NCBI RefSeq assembly: GCF_030453725.1
Contig: NZ_JAKDJU010000094.1
Location: 1 to 11,733, forward strand
DNA length: 11,733 bases
DNA from: Brevibacterium picturae
Lineage (GTDB): Bacteria; Actinomycetota; Actinomycetes; Actinomycetales; Brevibacteriaceae
Reading direction: 5' to 3'
The notes beneath the pieces were generated by a model. It searched no databases and was not told the DNA's origin. It worked only from the letters and a program-made list of their open reading frames with translations. Numbering within the stretch: position 1 is the stretch's first letter; every line of letters begins with the position of its first letter. The translations under genes were made by a program, and so were the position numbers. Positions 1 through 6,220 of the stretch are shown here, piece after piece.

Positions 1-183
1 GAGAACGGGCCGCTCTGTGACCCACACGCGGCGACAAGGAGAAGTGATGACGAACTGGGACTGGAGGAGCACAAGACTTCGGCTCGCATTGAATCCGAGC
101 TCACGGACATGGGACTCAGCGCTGAACACATCTCAGCCATGCCGAGTCCGCCTCTGGGAGGCTGCAGCAGGGGTGCAGGCGGA
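1..183 (+). other. Possible gene remnant or C-terminal fragment, unidentified
   Basis: Frame 1 is open from the window edge and, from about 46 to 150, reads like real protein: an acidic, helical stretch containing DELGLEEHKTSARIESELTD and then MGLSAEHISAM. It has no credible stop of its own. The frame runs on to 627, wholly antisense to the acetyltransferase gene, which argues against an intact gene. An AAGGAG ribosome-site-like sequence at 36-41 sits 5 bases before an ATG at 47, but that ATG is in frame 2; one missing or extra base near 50 would join it to the protein-like frame. I do not recognise the family. It could be a frameshifted 5' gene fragment, the tail of an upstream gene, or chance. 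No convincing terminator was seen. Confidence 0.2.
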
Positions 184-753
184 TCAGTCGTTGACCGAGC
201 GCACCATGCGTGCAGGTGTTCCGGCTACGACGGTTCCTCCACGCACGTCCTTGGTCACGACCGATCCCGCGGCAACTACCGAGTCATCGCCGATGGACAC
301 GCCGGGCAGGATGGTCACGTTCGAACCGATCCACACATTGCGGCCGATGATGATGTGGCCAGGACGCATGTCGGCGCGGCGCTCCGGGTTGATGTCGTGA
401 TTGAGGGTCGCCAGAACTGTGTTGTGGCCGATGAGGCTGTCGTCTCCGATCCTGATGCCGCCCTGGTCCTGGAAACTGCATCCGGAATTGATGAAGACTC
501 GTCGACCGAACGTCGTGTTCTTCCCGAAGTCGGTGTGGAACGGCGGGAACATGGTGACGGTCTTGTCCACTGGTTTCCCGATCAGTGCGGCCAACAGCTG
601 CCGAACCTCATCGGGCTCGTGATATGAACCGTTGAGTTCCGCGGTGATCCGCAGCGCCTCTTGGCTGGTGCGGTGCATGACCTCGTGAAGGGGTGAGTCG
701 CCGACGATGGTTTCACCGTTGTTGAGTGCTTTGACCAGATCCTTGAGTTCCAT
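184..753 (-). CDS. Hexapeptide-repeat (maltose/galactoside O-acetyltransferase-like) acetyltransferase
   Basis: A 189-residue enzyme of the left-handed beta-helix acetyltransferase superfamily, most like the maltose/galactoside/nodulation acetyltransferases, which move an acetyl group from acetyl-CoA to a sugar hydroxyl in the cytoplasm. The N-terminal helical region (about 1-60) is followed by hexapeptide repeats from about residue 75, such as IRIGDDSLIGHNTVL and IIIGRNVWIGSNVTILPGVSIGDDSVVAAGSVVTKDV. His119 in TLNHD is at the usual catalytic position, and the end VVAGTPARMV is typical. Start choice: the ATG at 753 has AAAGGA 8 bases upstream. In-frame ATGs at 762 and 789 are possible, but 762 abuts the purine run. 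The length fits the family. It stands alone: 107 bases separate it from the SRPBCC gene. The substrate cannot be told from sequence. Confidence 0.9.
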   Translation of the reverse strand: MELKDLVKALNNGETIVGDSPLHEVMHRTSQEALRITAELNGSYHEPDEVRQLLAALIGKPVDKTVTMFPPFHTDFGKNTTFGRRVFINSGCSFQDQGGIRIGDDSLIGHNTVLATLNHDINPERRADMRPGHIIIGRNVWIGSNVTILPGVSIGDDSVVAAGSVVTKDVRGGTVVAGTPARMVRSVND

Positions 754-860
754 ACTGGCCATCCTTTCGCGTTTCTCGCTTTCCTGCATTCTCGCCCGGA
801 AGCACGTTCACGGTTTGAGCAGGACCTTGATCGCGTTCTTCGACTTCGGGATGGTGTTCT

Positions 861-1379
861 TCAGTCCGCCTCTGCGTTCTCCTTGCGTGAGAATTCGTCC
901 TTCATCGCCGTCAACGTTCTGTGGATGTTGAGCCGTTGGAAGTCTGCGAAGGCTCTGCCGCGGGTGAGCACGCGGTCGACGATCGCCGCGAACCAGTCGG
1001 GCCAGGCTGTGCGGTCATCGTTCCAGGTCTCGGTGACTCGGGTGCGCCCGTCGACGTTCTCGAACTCATAGACCCAGGTGGCGATGCCGGCACGAAGCTT
1101 CGGTGAGCCGGCACCGATCTTGCGCACGTGGAAGGCGAACCGTTCACCCGGTTCCGAGGCGGTGACGACGCATTCGGTGACCCAGCCAGCCCGACCTCGA
1201 CGGTTGCTGCCTTCGAAGACCTCGCCCACCTGCAGCGGCCGTGCCTGCGCCGAGGTGTCTGCTCCCGTGTTCTCCGGACTCCACCGCGGCATCTGCGTCG
1301 GATCGGCCACCTGTTCCCAGAGGGTGAGTGCGTCGACGTCGATGATCATGGCGTCGCTGACCTGCATTGTGCGCTTCAT
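861..1379 (-). CDS. SRPBCC-family (polyketide cyclase/dehydrase-like) protein
   Basis: A 172-residue protein with one START/SRPBCC-like domain, a fold with a deep hydrophobic pocket for lipids or other small hydrophobic ligands. Supporting features are the N-terminal pattern with IIDVDALTLWEQVADPTQMPRWSPE (residues about 12-36), the middle strands FEGSNRRGRAGWVTECVVTASEPGERFAFHV, and WVYEFENVDGRTRVTETW before the long C-terminal helix. These match the family sometimes annotated as polyketide cyclase or dehydrase. No catalytic residues can be assigned, so the function is unknown. The start at 1379 is chosen because GGAAGGGA lies a few bases upstream. The frame is open further upstream, but that part reads like noncoding sequence and overlaps the divergent gene. 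A possible -10 box (TAGGAT on the minus strand, 1405-1410) would give a short leader. Confidence 0.85.
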   Translation of the reverse strand: MKRTMQVSDAMIIDVDALTLWEQVADPTQMPRWSPENTGADTSAQARPLQVGEVFEGSNRRGRAGWVTECVVTASEPGERFAFHVRKIGAGSPKLRAGIATWVYEFENVDGRTRVTETWNDDRTAWPDWFAAIVDRVLTRGRAFADFQRLNIHRTLTAMKDEFSRKENAEAD

Positions 1380-1404
1380 CTGATTCCCTTCCTCGCTCCC
1401 GTCC

Positions 1405-1433
1405 ATCCTAGTGGCGCAGATCCGGAGTATCCT
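1405..1433. promoter_or_regulatory. Divergent -10-like boxes between the SRPBCC gene and the GNAT pseudogene
   Basis: TAGGAT on the minus strand (1405-1410) faces the SRPBCC gene. TATCCT on the plus strand (1428-1433) ends 7 bases before the ATG at 1441. Both fit the actinobacterial TANNNT -10 pattern. No good -35 hexamer was seen for either. The plus-strand box would place the transcription start on or next to the ATG, giving a leaderless transcript. Confidence 0.35.
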
Positions 1434-1440
1434 GAAGTCC

Positions 1441-1938
1441 ATGCCCCCGAACGCGACGCCTCGCCTGAGATTCCGTGAGATGTCAACAGATGATCTCGAC
1501 GAAATGGCGGGCCTCCTCGGCGATCCCCGGGTCATGGAGTACTACCCGCACCCCAAGGACCGTGCGGAAGCGGCCGGGTGGATCATCTGGAACCAGCGCA
1601 ACTATGCCGCGTACGAGCATGGGCTCTGAATCATCGAAACCCCCGAGGGCGAATTCATCGGAGACTGCGGCCTGACCTGGCAGAAGGTCGATGAGACACC
1701 CGCCCTGGAAGTCGGTTTCCACGTCGCGCAGTCTGCGCAGGGGTTCGGCTATGCCACCGAGGCGGCCCTTGCCTGCCGTGATTTCGCCAGTTCCCATGCC
1801 CTGGCGTCCCGGTTGGTCTCGATCATCCACCGGGACAATCGGCCCTCCCAGCGGGTGGCTGAGAAAATCGGCATGAACCCTGATCGCACGCTCACACATT
1901 CCTCGCCGGTTCACCTCGTCTACGCGATGGACCTCTGA
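1441..1938 (+). pseudogene. GNAT N-acetyltransferase (RimJ/RimL type) with in-frame TGA
   Basis: Reading from the ATG at 1441, the frame gives a clear RimJ/RimL-type GNAT acetyltransferase: TPRLRFREMSTDDLDEMAGLLGDPRVMEYYP at the N-terminus and, later, the acetyl-CoA-binding region VGFHVAQSAQGFGYATEA and the ending SIIHRDNRPSQRVAEKIGM...VHLVYAMDL. Codon 63 (1627-1629) is TGA. It falls in HGL-stop-IIETPEGEFIGDCGL, where relatives usually have Trp (GLW), so a single TGG to TGA change explains it. The frame continues without further damage to TGA at 1936-1938 (166 codons in all). The truncated 62-residue product would lack the whole cofactor site. Other genes here use TGG for Trp, so a different genetic code is not the reason. 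A sequencing error is possible. Confidence 0.85.
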
Positions 1939-1978
1939 ATCGAGAAGTTCCGTCGACGTGCCCACGCACCTGCCGCGT

Positions 1979-1984
1979 TAGCCT
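1979..1984 (+). promoter_or_regulatory. -10-like box TAGCCT, leaderless-type start
   Basis: TAGCCT fits TANNNT and ends 6 bases before the ATG at 1991. No Shine-Dalgarno sequence precedes that ATG, so transcription probably begins at the start codon. No clear -35 was found. Confidence 0.4.
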
Positions 1985-1990
1985 GGATCT

Positions 1991-3181
1991 ATGAGCGTGA
2001 AGGTCACACGGGACGAGGTCATTGCGTTCCGCCTTGAGGCGCAGAACCTGAATCGGCGCCTGAATGAGCAGTCCCTGGTCGCTGCCACCGGAGTCTGCGG
2101 GGTGCAGAACAGCCCGCCCGGATCGGCTCTGCTCGCCCTCAACGCCCGGGTTCAAGGTGTCACTTCGGAAGCGGTCAACGCTGCGATCTCCGATGACAAG
2201 AGCCTGTTGCAGAGCTGGTGCATGCGCGGTGCACCCTTTTACTTTCCGACAAGCGATCTTCCCATTTTCACCACCGGTGCTCTCCCGCCCACCGACGATG
2301 GACGGCGCCACTTCGTCCTCGGTGTCGAGGCCTCGCTCGACGAACTGGGGATGTCCCTCGCCGAGGTTGTCGACCGGGCCCGGGACACGATCGGAACCGT
2401 GCTCTCCGGTCGCAGGCTGACCGTCAATGACCTGGGAACAGAGATCGCTGAGCAGATCGCTCACGACCTGCCGAAGAACAAACGCGCCGGCTGGGAGCGT
2501 GAGGGACCGTATGCCAAGGGCCAGCCTCTGGGAGAAGGTGTCGTCCATTTCTGCCTGCGCATCCTCACCTTGCAGAATGTCATCTGTTTCGCCCCACGGG
2601 ACGGGAACAAGGCACCGTTCGTACTGCTCGATGAGTGGCTGGACGCTGAAGTGCCGGAGATGGCTCCAGAGGACGCCCGAGCCGAGCTTCTCCGGCGCTA
2701 CCTGCATGTCTATGGGCCGTCCACGCGCGGGGACTTCGCCTCGTGGCTCGGCGTGCGTTCACGCGAAGGTGAGGCGTGGTGGGACCTGCTCGACGGCGAG
2801 ATGACCGAGGTCGACTTCGGTCGGCGAACCTGGGTCCTGTCCGAGGACCTCGATGCGCTGCAGTCACCGCCCACACCCAATGGCGTGCGACTGCTCCCGC
2901 CGCGCGATCCCTATATTCAGGGACGCGACCGGGGGACCATCATCGACAAGCAGTTCCACCGCGATGTATTCAAGACCGTCGGTGAGCCCGGGACCGTTCT
3001 TGTCGACGGCCGGATCCTCGGCATATGGCGAGCGCGCAAAAAGGGGAAGAACCTGAGCATGTCTGTCACGGCATTCGACCCGCTGTCGGCTCACGCGAAG
3101 AAGTCGGTGGAAGCCGAGGCCGAGAAGGTGGCGAGTCTGCGCGGCGCCGCAGCGGTTGAGGTCGACGTCGACTCCAATTGA
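1991..3181 (+). CDS. Winged-helix DNA-binding protein, HTH_42 (AlkZ/YcaQ-like) family
   Basis: A 396-residue protein of the HTH_42 family, whose studied members (AlkZ of Streptomyces sahachiroi, YcaQ of Escherichia coli) are DNA glycosylases acting on alkylated or crosslinked bases. Family marks are the N-terminal RDEVIAFRLEAQNL, the segment CGVQNSPPGSALLALNARV (36-54), RRYLHVYGPSTRGDFASWLGV (235-255), the LLPPRDPYIQGRDR block (301-314), and the final strands VLVDGRILGIWRARKKGK. The motif that is Q-x-Q in AlkZ or Q-x-D in YcaQ reads Q39-N-S41 here, so the second catalytic residue appears to be missing; activity as a glycosylase is uncertain. The length is normal. It starts at ATG 1991 with no ribosome site, and 52 bases separate it from the GNAT pseudogene. 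It converges on the LysR gene with a 38-base gap. Confidence 0.88.
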   Translation: MSVKVTRDEVIAFRLEAQNLNRRLNEQSLVAATGVCGVQNSPPGSALLALNARVQGVTSEAVNAAISDDKSLLQSWCMRGAPFYFPTSDLPIFTTGALPPTDDGRRHFVLGVEASLDELGMSLAEVVDRARDTIGTVLSGRRLTVNDLGTEIAEQIAHDLPKNKRAGWEREGPYAKGQPLGEGVVHFCLRILTLQNVICFAPRDGNKAPFVLLDEWLDAEVPEMAPEDARAELLRRYLHVYGPSTRGDFASWLGVRSREGEAWWDLLDGEMTEVDFGRRTWVLSEDLDALQSPPTPNGVRLLPPRDPYIQGRDRGTIIDKQFHRDVFKTVGEPGTVLVDGRILGIWRARKKGKNLSMSVTAFDPLSAHAKKSVEAEAEKVASLRGAAAVEVDVDSN

Positions 3182-3219
3182 TTGAGAGGTTGGGGCTGGA
3201 CGTGGCTGGAGGCCGGACT

Positions 3220-4137
3220 TCAGCGTGCGTCTCCTGAGCGGGCGCCTCGTCCCATCAGCGCGTCACCGTGGGCGACGGTCTGATCCCGCAGGGCCTGAAC
3301 AACAGCGGCCACGGCCGGTCGGCGCATCGAGTCGGGCCGCAGCACCATCCAGTACGGCAGCCGCTCGGAGAGGGTCTCGGGAAAGAGCCTGACCAGGTCA
3401 TCGTGCAGGTCGGCCATGAAGCAGGGTAGGAAGCCGATGCCTGCGCTGGCACGGGTGGCTTCGACATGGACGAAGACGTTGGTCGACGACAGTCCGTCCT
3501 TCATTGTGGGGACCAGTCGACGTGGGGCGTCGAGGTCATCGACCTGGAGCATGGAGTCCACGAAGTACACCAATCGATGCTCGGTCAGCTCATCCTCGGT
3601 GGCGGGGGTTCCGTTCTCGGCCAGGTAGTCCCGTGATGCGTACATACCCAGTTCATAGCCACCGAGCTTGAACGCTTCGGCGCGATGGACTTGGGGTTCG
3701 CCGACGACCACTTCGATGTCGAGGCCCGATCTCTGCTGCAGGGCCTGCCGCGTCACGGTCACGATCTCGACGCTGAGCCCGGGGTGCTGACGCCGCAGTG
3801 CGGCCACGGCCGGAGCCGCCACATAGGCGCTGAATCCGTCGGTGGCCGTCATGCGCACCACACCCGTGATCGGGTCGGGACCACGCCCTGATTCGCCGAG
3901 GCTGCTCACCGCAATCTCCACCTGCTCGGCGACCCGCACGGCCTCTTCACCGAGTTCGGTGAGTTCCCATCCGCCGGACGCGCGTGAAAGGACCCGTCCA
4001 CCGAGGGCCTTCTCCAATGCCGCGATCCGGCGCGAGATGGTGGTGTGGTTCAAGCCCAGGGTCTGTGCCGCGCTCGTGAATTTGGCCGATCGGGACACCG
4101 TGAGCAGAACCAGAAGGTCGTTCGGTTTCATGTCCAT
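3220..4137 (-). CDS. LysR-family transcriptional regulator
   Basis: A 305-residue LysR-type regulator. The N-terminal winged helix (about residues 4-62) contains the helix-turn-helix FTSAAQTLGLNHTTISRRIAALEKALG, followed by the linker helix TELGEEAVRVAEQVEIAV. From about 90 to the end comes the effector-binding domain of periplasmic-binding-protein type (VVRMTATDGFSAYVAAPAVAALRRQHPGLSVEI...). Length fits the family. The frame is open further upstream, but the ATG at 4137 is preferred: it begins the conserved region, and the -10-like box TAAAAT ends 7 bases before it. A second ATG at 4131 is also possible. LysR regulators often control a divergent neighbour, but none is present; the gene upstream is on the same strand, so the target cannot be inferred. 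The effector is unknown. Confidence 0.93.
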   Translation of the reverse strand: MDMKPNDLLVLLTVSRSAKFTSAAQTLGLNHTTISRRIAALEKALGGRVLSRASGGWELTELGEEAVRVAEQVEIAVSSLGESGRGPDPITGVVRMTATDGFSAYVAAPAVAALRRQHPGLSVEIVTVTRQALQQRSGLDIEVVVGEPQVHRAEAFKLGGYELGMYASRDYLAENGTPATEDELTEHRLVYFVDSMLQVDDLDAPRRLVPTMKDGLSSTNVFVHVEATRASAGIGFLPCFMADLHDDLVRLFPETLSERLPYWMVLRPDSMRRPAVAAVVQALRDQTVAHGDALMGRGARSGDAR

Positions 4138-4144
4138 ATCTGCA

Positions 4145-4150
4145 ATTTTA
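4145..4150 (-). promoter_or_regulatory. -10-like box TAAAAT for the LysR gene
   Basis: On the minus strand TAAAAT lies 7 bases before the ATG at 4137, in a GC-rich setting where such an A/T run stands out. No Shine-Dalgarno sequence precedes the ATG, so a leaderless transcript is likely. The -35 is not recognisable. Confidence 0.45.
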
Positions 4151-4219
4151 GGCACGGTTGCTGCGATTCGAGGGCTACGAACGGTGACGCCTGTGCGCGA
4201 ATGCGCACTCCGCGGTCGG

Positions 4220-4753
4220 TCAGAATCGGTCGAATGGGCCTGCGTACCGAAATGTTCCAGCTTGATGCTCGTAGTCCGAGAGCGTGCGAATCTGGAAGTA
4301 GTCACCCCAGGCGGGGTCAGGGGAAGTCACTGCGGTCGTTGCGGCCGGGACGAATCCGAAGCGCGAGTAATAGGCAGGGTCGCCGAGCAGACCGACGACG
4401 GTCTCACCTCTGGCGTCAGCAGCACCAAGCACCGCGTGCATCAGCGCCGAGCCGACGCCGGTCCCCTGTTGACCAGGACGGACGCTGACCGGTCCGATGC
4501 CGAGAGCCGGAAACGAACCTACGTGCGCCCGTGTCGCCACGACATGTCCGATGGTCTCATCGCCATCGACGGCGACAAGAGAGAATTCGGGAATCCATGC
4601 GGGATCGGCCCGCAGCCATGAGATCAGGGTGGCTTCTCCGGGATCTCCGCCCGGCTCCACCGGTGGAGCACTGTGTTCAGCACCGCGAAAAGCGGCAGCC
4701 GTGACGCCTCGGATCGCTTCGATGTCGCCTGAACGTTCTCGTCTGATCAGCAT
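4220..4753 (-). CDS. GNAT family N-acetyltransferase (YhbS-like)
   Basis: A 177-residue acetyltransferase of the GNAT superfamily, closest in layout to YhbS-like proteins. The start MLIRRERSGDIEAIRGVTAAAF is the usual first strand and helix. The acetyl-CoA-binding motif A is IGPVSVRPGQQGTGVGSALM (about 86-105), with the QxxGxG signature as QQGTGVG. The segment VGLLGDPAYYSRFGFVPA (about 119-136) is typical of this subgroup. The domain fills the whole protein, and the acceptor substrate cannot be predicted. It begins at ATG 4753 without a clear ribosome site; TAGGCT on the minus strand (4762-4767) ends 8 bases before it and may be its -10 box. It follows the DHFR-like gene by 40 bases and precedes the LysR gene by 82 bases. 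Confidence 0.92.
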   Translation of the reverse strand: MLIRRERSGDIEAIRGVTAAAFRGAEHSAPPVEPGGDPGEATLISWLRADPAWIPEFSLVAVDGDETIGHVVATRAHVGSFPALGIGPVSVRPGQQGTGVGSALMHAVLGAADARGETVVGLLGDPAYYSRFGFVPAATTAVTSPDPAWGDYFQIRTLSDYEHQAGTFRYAGPFDRF

Positions 4754-4761
4754 ACGAGGTG

Positions 4762-4767
4762 AGCCTA
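4762..4767 (-). promoter_or_regulatory. -10-like box TAGGCT before the YhbS-like gene
   Basis: TAGGCT (minus strand) fits TANNNT, lies in the 40-base gap after the DHFR-like gene, and ends 8 bases before the ATG at 4753. This suggests the GNAT gene has its own leaderless-type promoter. No -35 is evident. Confidence 0.35.
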
Positions 4768-4793
4768 CCGTGCTCCGTTGCGAAACCGGGCAC

Positions 4794-5258
4794 TCAGCGC
4801 CTGGTCTCGTACCTGGTCAGGAGCACTCCCCCGGCAAACGACCGGGTCTCCACCAACGTCAGATCCGCCCACTCATCCAATGCGGTGAAGAACGGTATGC
4901 CTCCGCCGTCCTCCGCCTTGAGCCGGGAGATCTCTGTGGCAGCATCGCCGGAGACCAGTCGGGCGTTCCCCTTGAGTTCGCTGATCGTCGACGAGAAGAC
5001 CACCTTCGGCATCTCCACCCAACGCTGCGCGTACTCGATCTGTTCGGGTGTGACGTCGGGATGCTGGTCGGCGGTCGGCCAGAATGGGCTCATCGTCTCC
5101 CATAGTCGTCGTCCGTACAGCGCGAGACTCGTCGCGCCCACTCGGTCGGACCACCATTGGAACACCTCGTCACTCGGCACGCTCCAGCCGAGATCGTCAC
5201 CGGGCGCGGCCACGTAGCCGTCCAAACTCACGTTCATGGCAAAGGTCAGTTTCCGCAT
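4794..5258 (-). CDS. Dihydrofolate reductase family (RibD C-terminal-like) protein, internally shortened
   Basis: A 154-residue protein of the RibD_C/DHFR-like family, NADPH-binding proteins related to dihydrofolate reductase and the riboflavin-pathway reductase, mostly of unknown substrate. The N-terminal MRKLTFAMNVSLDGYVAAPGDD, the LALYGRRLWETMSPFWP segment (46-61) and PKVVFSSTI (84-92) are typical, as is the ending FFTALDEWADLTLVETRSFAGGVLLTRY. Relatives are about 180-190 residues long. Here SRLKAEDGG runs straight into GIPFF around residues 117-122, without the usual stretch of about 30 residues (VGGAxLAAxxxxxGLVDEFRLxxxPVVLG) that carries central strands and part of the cofactor site. 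The reading frame is kept, so this looks like an internal in-frame deletion and the protein may be inactive. The start at 5258 has GAGAGG 9 bases upstream. Confidence 0.85.
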   Translation of the reverse strand: MRKLTFAMNVSLDGYVAAPGDDLGWSVPSDEVFQWWSDRVGATSLALYGRRLWETMSPFWPTADQHPDVTPEQIEYAQRWVEMPKVVFSSTISELKGNARLVSGDAATEISRLKAEDGGGIPFFTALDEWADLTLVETRSFAGGVLLTRYETRR

Positions 5259-5548
5259 AGCGTCATGCCTCTCATAAGTCGGCAGCCCCTGATGCGGCAG
5301 ATATTACTCCCGCCTACGCAGTTGGCGCCACAGACCGATCGCGACGAGCACTTCGTGCCTCAGACTCAAAAAACTCTCGCAAAGACTGATCCGACACCGA
5401 GAAGTTCGACACCGACGATCAACTACTTGGGCACGATGCGACTCATCGAGGCGCTGCGTCCTCTGTCCAGCGATGCTAAGCCTGCCCAGTACAACGGCAT
5501 CGCCGAGGCGCAGGATATCGCGGCGACGACATCTGGTAATCCGTGTGG
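5259..5548. other. Intergenic stretch with possible dehydrogenase remnant
   Basis: No intact gene is supported in these 290 bases. On the plus strand, frame 3 from about 5418 reads INYLGTMRLIEALRPLSSDA, which resembles the helix-4/5 region of short-chain dehydrogenases (typically VNxxGTxxLxEALxPL). The resemblance fades after about 5490, and no Rossmann-fold start or catalytic YxxxK follows. It may be a decayed gene fragment or chance. The rest shows no clear promoter, terminator or repeat beyond the upstream region of the DHFR-like gene. Confidence 0.3.
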
Positions 5549-6079
5549 TCAGAGGACGTACTCGAACAGGTGGAACTCGTTGAGGTCAGTGTCCTCGTAG
5601 TGGACCGTATGGCACCCGAGGTCGGTGAAGCCGTAACGGGAGTACAGCTTCCGGGCAGGCATGTTCTCGACGTAGGTGTCCAGGCGGACCGTGCGGCATC
5701 CCTGCTTCTGGGCGACCTCGATCGTGGCGTCCACGAGGAAGCGGGCGACGCCCTGGCCAAGGTGATCGGGCGCGACGCCGAGAGCGTGGACGACCAGCAC
5801 CTCTTCTGGGGTTGCTGCGATCGCCCAGTCGGCATTTTTGTATGCCTCCACGGTGTCGTGGTTGAGCACGACGACCCCGGCGATGGTGCCCTCAGCGGTC
5901 AGCGCCAAGAAGAGGTCGCCGGCGAGGATCCAGCCGGCGACCTCCTCCGGGGTCGGGTGGTTTTCCGTGTGCCAATGGGGGAAGTCGACTGTCGCGGCCA
6001 GGTGATCGATGATCTGCCGGTAGGCCCTTTGCGCCTCAACTGTGTCCTCAGTTTCAGCGCGTCGGAAGTTCAGTGTCAT
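5549..6079 (-). CDS. GNAT family N-acetyltransferase
   Basis: A 176-residue GNAT acetyltransferase, complete. The N-terminal region MTLNFRRAETEDTVEAQRAYRQIIDHL is the first strand and helix. Strands LFLALTAEGTIAGVVVLNHD lead to motif A, VHALGVAPDHLGQGVARFLVDATIEVAQ (about 97-124), with the acetyl-CoA-binding xxxGQGxA loop as LGQGVA. Next comes CRTVRLDTYVENMPARKLYSRYGFTDLG (about 128-155), where the NxxAxxLYxxxGF pattern is standard. The acceptor is unknown. It is not closely similar to the other two GNAT proteins in the window. The start at ATG 6079 has a modest GGAAAG about 9 bases upstream. It lies 131 bases downstream of dnaB and probably has its own promoter, but none could be picked out. 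Confidence 0.92.
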   Translation of the reverse strand: MTLNFRRAETEDTVEAQRAYRQIIDHLAATVDFPHWHTENHPTPEEVAGWILAGDLFLALTAEGTIAGVVVLNHDTVEAYKNADWAIAATPEEVLVVHALGVAPDHLGQGVARFLVDATIEVAQKQGCRTVRLDTYVENMPARKLYSRYGFTDLGCHTVHYEDTDLNEFHLFEYVL

Positions 6080-6210
6080 GTGAAACGTCTTTCCACGGGA
6101 GGAAACTCCAGGGCAGCCTGACGCGTCCGGGCTGTTCCAACGGAGAGAACAATGTATCGAGAACTACGGACAAAGCAGACGAAATCTCAACGTGCAGCAG
6201 CGCCGCATAC
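6080..6210. other. Intergenic gap between dnaB and the GNAT gene
   Basis: These 131 bases hold no supported gene. The part next to dnaB contains one arm of the hairpin described at 6202-6220; the rest would include the promoter of the downstream GNAT gene, which I cannot locate. Confidence 0.4.
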
Positions 6211-6220
6211 CTACTGCGGC
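6202..6220 (-). terminator. Hairpin spanning the dnaB stop codon, possible terminator
   Basis: GCCGCA (6202-6207) and TGCGGC (6215-6220) form a perfect 6-base-pair stem with a 7-base loop that contains the dnaB TAG stop (6211-6213). No T-run follows on the minus strand, so it is not a classical Rho-independent terminator; U-tract-free hairpins have been proposed in actinobacteria. Confidence 0.3.

Noticed and set aside
1627..1629. TGA as a recoded Trp or selenocysteine codon
   Set aside because: Other genes here use TGG for Trp and end with TGA, and GNAT enzymes have no selenocysteine at this place; no selenocysteine-type hairpin was recognised after it. A point mutation or sequencing error is simpler.
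1892..2707. Open minus-strand frame of 271 codons
   Set aside because: It is antisense to the HTH_42 gene and resembles no known family.
5349..5359. Small hairpin GCAC-TTC-GTGC with a nearby A-run, as a terminator
   Set aside because: The stem has only four base pairs, and on the minus strand the T-run comes before the hairpin rather than after it.
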